From contig DPPB01000010.1 of the NCBI GenBank assembly GCA_003539495.1, positions 37,275 through 101,274 of the forward strand: a stretch of 64,000 nucleotides of DNA, in the 5' to 3' direction. Position 1 is the first letter of the stretch. Every line of letters starts with the position of its first letter. A program made the translations under genes and the position numbers. This DNA comes from Oscillibacter sp. (lineage in GTDB: Bacteria > Bacillota > Clostridia > Oscillospirales > Oscillospiraceae). Below, in pieces: positions 41,758-49,572 of the stretch. The notes beneath the pieces are model-generated. The model saw only the letters and a list, made by a program, of their open reading frames with translations. It made no database searches and was not told the origin of the DNA.

Positions 41758-42675
41758 GTGCAGGAAATCAACTATAAAAAGGGCTTGTCCGCGTTTTTGC
41801 TGTGCTTTTTGATTTGGGGGTTCCAGCCGCTGTACTGGTATATCTGCGGGGAGTGGGACACCATTTTTATGCTGGCCTGCCGCATTATTTGGGCGGCCAT
41901 CTGCTGCTTATGTATCCTGTGGGCTCAGGGAAAGCTGCCCCAGCTGTGGGCAGTGTTTCGGGACAGGCAGATGCTCAAGCGGGAGATTCCGGCGTCGCTT
42001 TTCCTGCTGGCGGATTGGGGCGTATACCTGTGGGCGGTACAGAATGGCCGGGTGCTGGAGTGCAGCCTGGGGTATTACATCCAGCCCATTGTGGTGTTTG
42101 CCTTCGGCGCAGTAATCTTTCGCGAAAGGGTGAGCTGGCGGCATCTGGTGATTTTGGCGGTAGTGGTGGTAGGCATCGTACTGTCCACGGACGGCTTCGG
42201 CGGCGTACCGTATGTAACCATCGCCTTGTCCGCGTGCTTTGCCGTCTATGCGGCCATCAAAAAAAGCCTGATCATCGATTCTGTTGTCAGCACTACGGCG
42301 GAGATTCTGATGATGGTACCGGCAGCGCTGCTGTTTATTCTGCTACTGCGCATGGGGGACACCGGTATGGCATCCATTACGCCTCTGCGGCAGCTGATGC
42401 TTCTGGGGGCCGGCGTTGTGACGGCCATGCCCATGGTGCTGTACTCTGTAGGCGTAAAGTATCTGCCGCTGACCACAGCCGGTTTCTGCCAATATCTGAG
42501 CCCCACCCTGGGCATCGTGTGCGGTGCCATTATGGGGGAATACCTCACGGCGGAAAAGCTGAAGAGCTTTGGCTTTATTTGGGTGGGAGTTGTCCTGTAC
42601 TGCTTAAATACCATCTATGAGGAGCGGAGGCGGAGGAAAGCCTTGCAAGCTGATGCCGCAAAGGGAAATGCGTAA
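41758..42675 (+). CDS. rarD: RarD-type EamA/DMT permease
   Basis: 305 residues with about ten membrane spans. Starts GLSAFLLCFLIWGFQPLYWY and contains NWGVYIWAV-like LLADWGVYLWAVQNGRVLECSLGYYIQP, then GEYLTAEKLKSFGFIWVGVVLY, closely matching RarD family transporters (chloramphenicol-sensitive protein RarD). Substrate unknown. Start GTG at 41758 with AAAGAGG upstream. The C-terminus GNA-stop (AAATGCGTAA) is part of a direct repeat flanking the element at 42681. Confidence 0.88.
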   Translation: MQEINYKKGLSAFLLCFLIWGFQPLYWYICGEWDTIFMLACRIIWAAICCLCILWAQGKLPQLWAVFRDRQMLKREIPASLFLLADWGVYLWAVQNGRVLECSLGYYIQPIVVFAFGAVIFRERVSWRHLVILAVVVVGIVLSTDGFGGVPYVTIALSACFAVYAAIKKSLIIDSVVSTTAEILMMVPAALLFILLLRMGDTGMASITPLRQLMLLGAGVVTAMPMVLYSVGVKYLPLTTAGFCQYLSPTLGIVCGAIMGEYLTAEKLKSFGFIWVGVVLYCLNTIYEERRRRKALQADAAKGNA

Positions 42676-42762
42676 CTAAGAGGCTGCAAAATCTTTGTCG
42701 AAAAACCCGGAGGGTTTTTCGACAGTTAAAAAATGCGTAACCTGCGGGGTACGCATTTTTTA
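42663..42762. repeat. Tail-only copy of the multi-hairpin element next to a terminator
   Basis: AGGCTGCAAAATCTTTGTCG then AAAAACCC-gga-GGGTTTTTCGACAG (42681-42725) matches the last 45 bases of the element at 13834-14018. It is bracketed by AAATGCGTAAC on the left (42665-42675, the rarD stop) and on the right (42731-42741), where it starts the terminator AAATGCGTAAC...GTACGCATTTTTT (to 42762). Confidence 0.7.
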
Positions 42763-42765
42763 TGG

Positions 42766-42794
42766 GTGACAAAGAGAGTGGAATGTGCTATAAT
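42766..42794 (+). promoter_or_regulatory. Promoter of tmk
   Basis: GTGACA, a 17-base spacer, TATAAT, 38 bases before the ATG. Confidence 0.65.
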
Positions 42795-42832
42795 AAAATG
42801 AATTTTTGTGCAGCATAAGGGAGGGCACACAT

Positions 42833-43504
42833 ATGCAGGGCAGGCTTATCGTGTTTGAAGGGACAGATGGCTCCGGCAAGGCTACCCAGACCGCCCTGCT
42901 GTGCAGGGAGCTGGACCGGCGGGGCGTCCCCTACCGGAGGCTGGAGTTTCCCCGGTATCAGGAGGAATCCTCGGCGCTGATCCGGCTGTATCTCTCCGGG
43001 GCTTTTGGCAGCCATCCCGGGGATGTGAATGCCTATGCGGCCGCCACCTTCTATTCGGTGGATCGCTTTGCCAGCTACCGGCAGGATTGGGGGCAGTTTT
43101 ACGAAAGCGGCGGGCTGGTTATTGCCGACCGCTACACCACCTCCAACGCTGTGCACCAGACCCCCAAGCTGCCCCGAGAGGAGCGCAGGGCGTTTCTCAA
43201 GTGGCTGTTCGATTTTGAATACCGGCTGCTGGAGCTGCCAAAGCCGGATCGGGTGGTGTATCTGGACTTGCCTACGGAGATTTCTGAGGAGATGATGCGC
43301 CGGCGGGAGGAGAAGACCCACACTCAGGCGGACATCCACGAGCGGGACGAGGCATATCTGGCTGCCTGCCGGGAGAGCGCGGAGCTCATTATCAATCTGT
43401 GCGGCTGGGAGAAAATCGATTGCAGCCGGGACGGACAGATCCGCTCGCCGGAGGACATCCACCGGGAGGTGCTTGCCCGGGTGGAGGATCTGCTTGTCCC
43501 CTGA
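42833..43504 (+). CDS. tmk: Thymidylate kinase-like protein
   Basis: 223 residues. Phosphorylates dTMP to dTDP. P-loop IVFEGTDGSGKATQTALLC (about 6-24), LEFPRYQEESS, IADRYTTSNAVHQ with the DR(Y/W) motif, VVYLDLPTEISEEMM and a lid MRRREEKTHTQADIHE. The Y instead of W after DR and the long spacing are those of the longer Clostridial dTMP kinase type. GGGAGG precedes the ATG. Confidence 0.88.
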   Translation: MQGRLIVFEGTDGSGKATQTALLCRELDRRGVPYRRLEFPRYQEESSALIRLYLSGAFGSHPGDVNAYAAATFYSVDRFASYRQDWGQFYESGGLVIADRYTTSNAVHQTPKLPREERRAFLKWLFDFEYRLLELPKPDRVVYLDLPTEISEEMMRRREEKTHTQADIHERDEAYLAACRESAELIINLCGWEKIDCSRDGQIRSPEDIHREVLARVEDLLVP

Positions 43505-43554
43505 AGGACAGGAGAAAGGGGGGACACAGGTCCCCGATTTCTCTCCGTATGTTC

Positions 43555-43689
43555 TCAGCAGGAGCAGCAGGAGTCACCACCGCCGCCGCAGGAGCAGCCG
43601 CGGCTATTCCCGTTTCCGCAGCAGCAGAAGAGCAGAAGCAGGATCACAATGAGCCAAATGCAGGAACAGTTGTTGTTGTCAAAGCACAT
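43555..43689 (-). CDS. 44-residue Cys-rich membrane peptide
   Basis: Short frame on the minus strand with GTGAGGTG seven bases before the ATG: MCFDNNNCSC, one hydrophobic span (IWLIVILLLLF), CCC, then a Gly/Ser/Cys tail GCSCGGGGDSCCSC ending in a stop. Eleven of 44 residues are Cys. The order (Asn/Cys head, single span, Gly/Cys tail) resembles tiny Clostridial membrane proteins often annotated as hypothetical. It lies antisense in the tmk-mltG gap. A GGGGAC-acag-GTCCCC hairpin (43520-43535) follows its stop. Function unknown. Confidence 0.65.
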   Translation of the reverse strand: MCFDNNNCSCIWLIVILLLLFCCCGNGNSRGCSCGGGGDSCCSC

Positions 43690-43796
43690 GTTTTTCACCT
43701 CACTTACCTGTTGGTACAGTATTGTATGTGGCAGGGTGGAAAAATGGAACTTGTCCGGCTCATATTACAGATAAAACGCAGAAAGGACATACGATT

Positions 43797-44975
43797 ATGG
43801 ATAATGATAAGCGTTTCCAGACCCAGGATTGGGATACCGATGCGGTGCATCAGCGGATCATCAATGAGGTGGAGGCTGCATCTGCCCCCACTCCTAAGAA
43901 AAAGCACCGCAAGGGGAAATTTAACTGGAAGATCTATGTGGCGGCCGTGGTGCTGGGCTCCATGCTCCTGGCGGGCATCGGCTGGATCCTGGCCAATGAC
44001 CTGTGCGCCCTGGACAAAGGCGATGAGACCTATACCGTGACCATCGAGGAGGGTGACGGCGTTTTCAAAATCGCCTCCAAGCTGAAGAAGGCGGGTCTCA
44101 TTGAGCTGAAGGGCTTTTTTGTGCTGTATGAGATCTTCACCGGGGCGAAAAATGACATTGATCCCGGTACCTATGAGCTGAACACCTCCATGGATTACCG
44201 CAGCCTGGTACACAACATGTACGATCCCGACGCCAGACGCCGCGCCGAGGAGGGCCTGGTGCTTGTCACCATTCCGGAGGGCTACTCCGTGCAGCAGATC
44301 GTGGATCTGCTGGCGGAAAAGGGCATTGCCACCAAGGAGGAGCTGGTGGACGCCGTGTCCAACTTCGACTTCGGCGAGGAATATCCGTTTATTGACAACA
44401 GCCTCACCGGTCAGATCAATCGCCTGGAGGGCTATCTGTTCCCTGATACCTACGAATTCTCCACGGAAAAAACAGCCGTATTCGCCATTGACACCATGCT
44501 CACCAACTTCAACACCAAGGTCAGCGATGAGCTGCTGTCGGAGATCCAGGAGAGCGGCTATACCTTCCGGGAGATCATCACCATGGCCTCCATTATCGAA
44601 AAGGAAGCCATCGGCGACTATGAGGAGCGGACCAATGTAGCCTCGGTGCTGTATAACCGCCTGAAAAACCCGGACGCAGAGACAGCGGGCCTGCTGCAGG
44701 TGGATGCCAGCATCGACTATGCGCTGAGGCTGGAGGGGAAGGATCGCTCCGAGTTTTCCACTGAGCTGGATAGCCCCTATAACACCTATATCCACGCGGG
44801 CCTGCCCGTGGGGCCCATCTGCAACCCCAGTCTGGCCTCCATCCGGGCGGCGCTGAACCCCAGCCAGACGGATTACTACTACTATGCCCTGGGTACAGAT
44901 GGTGTACACCACTTCTTCCGCACCTATAGCGAGCATTTGGCCTTTGTCAACAGCGATATGTACGCCCCTGCATGA
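43797..44975 (+). CDS. mltG: Endolytic murein transglycosylase MltG
   Basis: 392 residues. Cuts nascent glycan strands at the membrane, setting their length. A cytoplasmic basic tail (KKKHRKGKFNWK) is followed by one span (IYVAAVVLGSMLLAGIGWIL), a LysM-like part (TVTIEEGDGVFKIASKLKKAGLI) and the YceG catalytic domain with LEGYLFPDTYEF, ASIIEKEA (catalytic Glu) and NTYIHAGLPVGPICNPSLASIRAAL. AGAAAGGA precedes the ATG at 43797. It overlaps the U32 peptidase gene by 4 bases. Confidence 0.94.
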   Translation: MDNDKRFQTQDWDTDAVHQRIINEVEAASAPTPKKKHRKGKFNWKIYVAAVVLGSMLLAGIGWILANDLCALDKGDETYTVTIEEGDGVFKIASKLKKAGLIELKGFFVLYEIFTGAKNDIDPGTYELNTSMDYRSLVHNMYDPDARRRAEEGLVLVTIPEGYSVQQIVDLLAEKGIATKEELVDAVSNFDFGEEYPFIDNSLTGQINRLEGYLFPDTYEFSTEKTAVFAIDTMLTNFNTKVSDELLSEIQESGYTFREIITMASIIEKEAIGDYEERTNVASVLYNRLKNPDAETAGLLQVDASIDYALRLEGKDRSEFSTELDSPYNTYIHAGLPVGPICNPSLASIRAALNPSQTDYYYYALGTDGVHHFFRTYSEHLAFVNSDMYAPA

Positions 44976-46195
44976 TGAGAAGGAAGCCGGAGCTGCTGGT
45001 CCCCGCCGGGGACATGGAAAAACTGAAAATGGCCGTGTTATACGGGGCGGACGCTGTGTATCTGGCGGGTACGGCCTTCGGGATGCGGGCCTTTGCAGGG
45101 AATTTTACCCCGGAGGAGCTGCCCCGGGCGGTGCGCTACGCCCATGACCACGGTGTGGCCGTCCACGCTACGGTGAACACCATGCCCCGCTGGGGAGAGG
45201 CGGATCAGCTGCCGGCCTATCTGGAGCAGCTGGATGATGCCGGGGTGGATGCCCTGATCCTGGCAGACCTGGGGGCCTTTACCCTGGCGGGAAAGTATGC
45301 ACCCCACTGCCAGCGGCACATCAGCACCCAGCAATCTGTGGCCAACCACATCTGCGCCCAGGCCTGGTATGACCTGGGGGCCAGCCGGGTGGTGCTGGCC
45401 CGGGAGCTGGGCCTGGAGGAGATCCGGGCCATCCGGGAAAGGGTCTCGTCGGAGCTGGAGCTGGAGGTATTCTGCCACGGGGCCATGTGTGTGTCCTATT
45501 CCGGGCGGTGTCTGCTGTCTAACTACATGACCGGGCGGGACTCCAACCGGGGCGCCTGCGCCCAGCCCTGCCGCTACCAGTATACGCTGATGGAGGAAAA
45601 GCGCCCGGGGGAGTATTTCCCCGTGTTTGAGGATGAGAAGGGGACGTATATCCTCAATTCCCGGGACATGTGCATGATCGACCATTTGGATGACCTCATG
45701 GACGCCGGGGTGGACTGCCTGAAGATCGAGGGAAGGGCCAAATCCGCCTACTATGCCGCCATCGTGGCCGGGGCGTACCGCCATGTGCTGGACGATTTGG
45801 CCGCCGGTCGGCCTGCGGACCCTGTGTGGCGGGATGAGGTGGAGCATGTGAGCCACCGGCACTATTCCACCGGATTTTTTTACGGCCAGCCGGGGCAGTA
45901 TTTTGAAAATTCCCGCTATATAAGGGAGTGGCAGATCTGCGCGGTGGTGTTAAGCTGCGATGAAACGGGCCTGGCCACGTTGAGCCTGCGGAACAAGTTC
46001 CGGGCGGGGGACCGGGTGGAGATCGTGGGGCCGGATCTGAAGCTCTTTGAGATGGCTGTGCCTATGATGGAGGACGCAGAGGGCCAGCCCCTGGAGGAAG
46101 CCAAAACGCCGCAAATGGAGTTTAGAATGCGGCTGCCGCAGCCGGTGCCGGCCATGAGCTTTGTCCGCCACGCGGTGGACCTCAGCGGAAGATAA
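44972..46195 (+). CDS. Peptidase U32 family protein (tRNA hydroxylation TrhP-like)
   Basis: 407 residues. PELLVPAGDMEKLKMAVLYGADAVYL begins the U32 barrel; the U32 signature is EVFCHGAMCVSYSGRCLLSNY (about 168-188), followed by GACAQPCRY and SRDMCMIDHLDDLMDAGVD, i.e. the cysteines proposed to bind a [4Fe-4S] cluster; a small C-terminal barrel follows. Such proteins make 5-hydroxyuridine in tRNA, although named peptidases. The gene is coupled to mltG (ATGA); the O-methyltransferase often between them is absent. Confidence 0.88.
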   Translation: MMRRKPELLVPAGDMEKLKMAVLYGADAVYLAGTAFGMRAFAGNFTPEELPRAVRYAHDHGVAVHATVNTMPRWGEADQLPAYLEQLDDAGVDALILADLGAFTLAGKYAPHCQRHISTQQSVANHICAQAWYDLGASRVVLARELGLEEIRAIRERVSSELELEVFCHGAMCVSYSGRCLLSNYMTGRDSNRGACAQPCRYQYTLMEEKRPGEYFPVFEDEKGTYILNSRDMCMIDHLDDLMDAGVDCLKIEGRAKSAYYAAIVAGAYRHVLDDLAAGRPADPVWRDEVEHVSHRHYSTGFFYGQPGQYFENSRYIREWQICAVVLSCDETGLATLSLRNKFRAGDRVEIVGPDLKLFEMAVPMMEDAEGQPLEEAKTPQMEFRMRLPQPVPAMSFVRHAVDLSGR

Positions 46196-46204
46196 TAAGA
46201 TGAA

Positions 46205-46471
46205 AACAGCAGCGTGTGCATTTTTTCACACGCTGCTCAATTTGCCCCAAAAGCCTCGCAGAGTTTGCCGCCCACAGGCGGCAAATAATTCAAATTATTT
46301 TTCACCGCGACATGCGCGTGGGGAAAAATACCGCTCAGGCTGCCAGTGTGGAATTTTGCCGCTTTGCGGCAAAATTATGCGCGCAGCAGACTGCAGGCCC
46401 TTTGTCGGAAAAATCCAAAGGATTTTTCGACAGCAACAGCAGCGTGTGCATTTTTGCACACGCTGCTGTTG
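46205..46471. repeat. Multi-hairpin intergenic element, copy C, bracketed by duplicated terminator hairpins
   Basis: Core 46249-46433 contains stems TTTGCCGCC/GGCGGCAAA (46264-46285), ATTTTTCACC/GGGGAAAAAT (46297-46329, loop GCGACATGCGCGT), AATTTTGCCGC/GCGGCAAAATT (46352-46376) and GTCGGAAAAATCC/GGATTTTTCGAC (46404-46431). It is flanked by CAGCAGCGTGTG...CACACGCTGCT (46206-46237) and CAACAGCAGCGTGTG...CACACGCTGCTGTTG (46434-46471). The 294-base gap between convergent genes contains no gene. Confidence 0.78.
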
Positions 46472-46489
46472 CGTATAATCGCATAAATA

Positions 46490-47353
46490 TCAGTTTTCAC
46501 CTATGATGCCGTACAGCGCATCCGCCAGCCGGGCGTAGTCCGCCAGGCTCAGCCGCTCACCCCGGATGTCCGCAGGGAGGCCGCAGTCCGTTATGATCCG
46601 TGCCAGGTCTTGCTTGGGGAGGGTAAAGCCCGTTTGCAGAGAGTTCACCAACGTTTTGCGCCGCAGGGCGAACCCGGCCTTCACCGTTCGCCAGAGCAGT
46701 GCTTCTGATTGCACCGTGACCGGGGGCTTTTCCAGGGTCATGCAGCGGATCACCGCCGAGGTCACCTTGGGCATGGGCAGAAAGCAGGTGTTCGGCACGG
46801 TGAAGAGCAGCTCCGGCTCTGTGTAGTACTGCATCAGCAGGGAAAAAGCACCATAGTCCGCCGTTCCGGGCCGGGTGCAGATGCGCTGGGCTACCTCTTT
46901 CTGGATGAGGACGGTTATGGACGCAAAGCACCCAGCCTTTACGCAATTGGTCAGCAGGGGGGTGGTGATGTTGTAGGGCAGGTTAGCGCAGAGGATGGGC
47001 CGCAGGCCGGCGAAATGCTCCGCTACCAGGGCGGAAAGGTCCTGCTTCATAATGTCTCCCTGCACCAGGGTGAAGTTGTCAAAGCCCGACATAGTCTCCG
47101 CCAGCACCGGATAGAGCCGGTGGTCCAGCTCCACGGAAACCACCTTTCCGGCCCGGCGGCAAAGCTCCACCGTCAGCGGGCCGATGCCGGGGCCTATCTC
47201 CAGCACGCCAGTGTGTTCATCCGCGCCGCAGGCATCCGCCGTGTCCCGGGGCACCCAGCTCTCAATGAGAAAATTCTGACCCATGCCCTTGCTGAAGCGG
47301 AATCCGTGGCGCAGGAGCAGCGCCTGTATGTCGTTTCGGTTGCACAGATCCAT
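46490..47353 (-). CDS. rsmA: 16S rRNA dimethyladenosine transferase RsmA (KsgA)
   Basis: 287 residues. Dimethylates A1518/A1519 of 16S rRNA. LLLRHGFRFSKGMGQNFLIES at the N-terminus, SAM motif VLEIGPGIGPLTVELC, VSVELDHRLYPVL, GDIMK and the catalytic NLPYNITTPLL, then PKVTSAVIR and a helical C-terminal domain. The ATG at 47353 is chosen for AGGAGG; the upstream in-frame extension is non-conserved and contains the palindrome. Confidence 0.95.
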   Translation of the reverse strand: MDLCNRNDIQALLLRHGFRFSKGMGQNFLIESWVPRDTADACGADEHTGVLEIGPGIGPLTVELCRRAGKVVSVELDHRLYPVLAETMSGFDNFTLVQGDIMKQDLSALVAEHFAGLRPILCANLPYNITTPLLTNCVKAGCFASITVLIQKEVAQRICTRPGTADYGAFSLLMQYYTEPELLFTVPNTCFLPMPKVTSAVIRCMTLEKPPVTVQSEALLWRTVKAGFALRRKTLVNSLQTGFTLPKQDLARIITDCGLPADIRGERLSLADYARLADALYGIIGEN

Positions 47354-47389
47354 CCCTGTACCTCCTGATTTTTTCCGGTATAATGCCGC

Positions 47390-47432
47390 CATATTTTTCG
47401 GTTCCCGGCGGAGCCGGGAACCGAAAAATGGC
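47390..47432. repeat. Perfect palindrome in the rsmA leader
   Basis: ATTTTTCGGTTCCCGGC-ggag-CCGGGAACCGAAAAAT, about 17 bp of stem with CCAT/ATGG extending it. It lies 38 bases upstream of the rsmA start, inside its 5' leader. The function is unclear; it could be a leader hairpin or a solitary repeat. Confidence 0.7.
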
Positions 47433-47464
47433 ATAAAATAAAAGTATAATGGCCACATTGAGTC

Positions 47465-47493
47465 ATTATACCACATTTTTTTTCCCCCGTAAA
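47465..47493 (-). promoter_or_regulatory. Promoter of rsmA
   Basis: On the minus strand: TTTACG, a 17-base spacer, TATAAT, placing the palindrome in the transcribed leader. Confidence 0.6.
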
Positions 47494-47505
47494 GAAAAAA
47501 GCCCG

Positions 47506-47534
47506 TTGACATTCGTGTAGAAAAGGGATACAAT
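47506..47534 (+). promoter_or_regulatory. Promoter of the AbrB-ABC operon
   Basis: TTGACA, a 17-base spacer, TACAAT, 44 bases before the ATG. It is back-to-back with the rsmA promoter; an AGTAAGAAAAGTTATACTTTTA stretch downstream (written here in parts: AGTAAGAAAAGT, TATACTTTTA) is a possible AbrB-type AT-rich operator. Confidence 0.75.
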
Positions 47535-47577
47535 ATAGGAAAAGTAAGAAAAGTTATACTTTTATAGGAGGATAAAA

Positions 47578-47811
47578 ATGGGATTTAAAAAGGATAACGA
47601 GCGCTACTACATGGCCTCGGTACGTTTGGGACCCAAGGGGCAGATCGTGATCCCCAAGGATGCCCGGGAGATGTTCGGCCTGGAGCCGGGGGATCAGCTG
47701 GTGCTGCTGGCGGACCGGAAAAAGGGTATCGCCCTGCAGACCACCGACAAGCTTAACCCCATGATGCGCCGGGTGTTTGAGGAGACGGAAGCGGAGGTGG
47801 AAGAGGAATGA
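47578..47811 (+). CDS. AbrB-family regulator of the adjacent ABC exporter
   Basis: 77 residues with one AbrB domain: SVRLGPKGQIVIPKDAREMFGLEPGDQLVLLAD, and an acidic tail. ATAGGAGG precedes the ATG. The stop overlaps the ATPase start by 4 bases, so it is likely the local regulator of the ABC pair. Same type as 506-748, about 50% alike in the DNA-binding part. Confidence 0.87.
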   Translation: MGFKKDNERYYMASVRLGPKGQIVIPKDAREMFGLEPGDQLVLLADRKKGIALQTTDKLNPMMRRVFEETEAEVEEE

Positions 47812-48560
47812 ACGTCATGGAGATCCGGGGTCTGTGCAAGGCGTACCCGGCTTTTACACTGAAGGATGTGTCCTTTACCGTGCCCCAGGGGGCGGTGATG
47901 GGCTTCATCGGCCGCAACGGCGCCGGCAAGAGCACTACCATCAAGTCCGTTTTGGGCCTGGTGCATCCGGATGCCGGTCAGGTGGAGATCCTTGGCCGGA
48001 GCTTTACCGGGGGCGAGAAATTCATCAAGGAGAATATCGGGGTGGTGCTGGGGGGCATCGACTTCTACCCCAAGAAAACAATCGCCACCCTTACCGACGT
48101 GGTCCGGCGGTTTTACGAGAACTGGGACCAGGAAAAATACCGCCATTATCTGCAGCTTTTCGCCATTGATGAGAGCAAGCGGGTGGATCAGCTCTCCAGC
48201 GGAATGCAGGTGAAGTACATGATCGCCCTGGCTCTGAGCCACAACGCAAGGCTGCTGATCCTGGACGAGCCCACCAGCGGTTTGGATCCGGTGTCCCGGG
48301 ATGAGCTGACGGAGCTACTGGGGCGCATCGCCGCGGATGGACAGCGCAGCGTGCTGTTCTCCACCCATATTACCTCGGACCTGGAAAAGTGTGCCAGTCA
48401 CATCTCCTTCATCAAGGACGGACAGATTCAGTATACCGGGACTTTGGAGGATTTCCGGGCTCACTACGCCTATCTGCGGCGGGGCGATGCGCCCCTGACC
48501 CTGGAGGATATCATCGTTTCCGTGGAAAGGAGGCCCCTGAATGAAAACGCTATTATATAA
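47808..48560 (+). CDS. ABC transporter ATP-binding protein
   Basis: 250 residues. Walker A GFIGRNGAGKSTTIKSVLG, Q-loop region GVVLGGIDFYPKKTI, signature DQLSSGMQVK (LSGGQ variant LSSGM), Walker B LLILDEPTSGLDP and H-loop SVLFSTHI. YxYxL-type exporter class (ABC-2, YhcH/YtrB-like). It overlaps the permease start by 20 bases. Substrate unknown; peptide antibiotic or lipid export is typical. Confidence 0.93.
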   Translation: MNVMEIRGLCKAYPAFTLKDVSFTVPQGAVMGFIGRNGAGKSTTIKSVLGLVHPDAGQVEILGRSFTGGEKFIKENIGVVLGGIDFYPKKTIATLTDVVRRFYENWDQEKYRHYLQLFAIDESKRVDQLSSGMQVKYMIALALSHNARLLILDEPTSGLDPVSRDELTELLGRIAADGQRSVLFSTHITSDLEKCASHISFIKDGQIQYTGTLEDFRAHYAYLRRGDAPLTLEDIIVSVERRPLNENAII

Positions 48561-49185
48561 GCAGCTGCGGCTGGTGTGCCACCCTATAACGCCGGTGTTC
48601 TGCCTGTTCGGGGCCATGCTGCTGATTCCCAACTATCCCTATTCAGTGATATTTTTCTATGTGACATTGGGGCTGTTTTTCACCTTCCTGAATATGCGGG
48701 AGCAGAAGGACATCTACTTTTCAGCCCTGCTGCCCATCCGCAAGCGGGATACGGTACGGGCGGCAGTGGTGTTTGCAGTGCTGGTGGAGATGCTATCGAT
48801 GGTTATTACGGCGCTGTTCTGCCTGCTGTCAGCCAGACTTCAGCCCGGCAAGGATAACGCCGTGGGCATGGACGCCAACCTCATGCTTCTGGGCGCGGGC
48901 TTTGTGCTCTATGGCGTGTTCAACCTGGTATTTTTTATTAGTCTGTATCGCAGTGGATACAAGGTGGGCGCGGCCTATCTCAAGGCCAACATCGGCATGT
49001 GGCCGCTGATGCTTGTGGCTGAGGCGCTGCCTCATTTTCCGGGCCTTCTGTGGCTGAACCGGGTGGATGCCCAGGCCAATCTGCGGCAGCTGCCCCTTCT
49101 GCTGCTTGGCATGGCGGTGTTTGCGGTGCTGACGCTCCTGGCTTACCGCCGGGCGGCGCAGCTGTATGAAAGGGTTGACCTGTAA
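48541..49185 (+). CDS. ABC-2 type permease
   Basis: 214 residues with six spans (about 15-30, 32-50, 76-100, 115-135, 148-165, 180-198) and a conserved cytoplasmic loop NMREQKDIYFSALLPIRKRDTVRA typical of the ABC2_membrane_5 family. It pairs with the ATPase upstream. GAAAGGAGG precedes the ATG inside the ATPase gene. Confidence 0.87.
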   Translation: MKTLLYKQLRLVCHPITPVFCLFGAMLLIPNYPYSVIFFYVTLGLFFTFLNMREQKDIYFSALLPIRKRDTVRAAVVFAVLVEMLSMVITALFCLLSARLQPGKDNAVGMDANLMLLGAGFVLYGVFNLVFFISLYRSGYKVGAAYLKANIGMWPLMLVAEALPHFPGLLWLNRVDAQANLRQLPLLLLGMAVFAVLTLLAYRRAAQLYERVDL

Positions 49186-49196
49186 AGAGCCATCCC

Positions 49197-49327
49197 TGTC
49201 ATTCCGAGGAGCGAAGCGACGTGGGAATCCGTAATATTCATAGTGTAAACCTGTGTAAAATACAAAAAATATGTGTTTTGGAGACGGATTGCCGCAGCCA
49301 GTGTGCGCACTGGCTTCGCAATGACAG
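49197..49327. repeat. TGTCATTCCGAGGAGC-type intergenic repeat, copy 2
   Basis: TGTCATTCCGAGGAGCGAAG, CGACGTGGGAATCCGTA at the left; GACGGATTGCCGCAGCCAGT, GTGCGCACTGG, CTTCGCAATGACAG at the right. It matches 8374-8507 over both ends; the middle is AT-rich and diverged. Confidence 0.8.
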
Positions 49328-49337
49328 ACCTTATAAC

Positions 49338-49372
49338 AGCAAAAGCGGAGCCCATGGGCTCCGCTTTTGCTG
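49338..49372 (+). terminator. Terminator after the ABC permease
   Basis: A perfect palindrome, AGCAAAAGCGGAGCCC/GGGCTCCGCTTTTGCT. Confidence 0.85.
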
Positions 49373-49572
49373 AAAAGAGAGAAAAGAATGAAGAAAGTGT
49401 ATTGTTTATGAAAAAGCCTTGCGGCTGAGTGGATGGTCTGCCCCTTGCATAAACGGGCGGGCAGCGGCCCGGGGTTTTGCTTTCCCTTTGCTTGCTTTTA
49501 CTATACAGGGAAAAGCTTAAAAAAAAATAAAAAAATTAAGAATAAACTACGAACATTTCTTTAAAAAAGTGT
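49373..49572. other. AT-rich intergenic stretch with no feature seen
   Basis: Part of the 451-base gap 49186-49636; it includes a run of A/T (about 49515-49560). No open frame with a ribosome site and no recognisable RNA was found. Confidence 0.5.

Noticed and set aside
43399..44040. A plus-strand frame spanning the end of tmk and the start of mltG
   Set aside because: It overlaps two well-supported genes and the Cys-rich minus-strand gene; its composition is that of a shifted frame.
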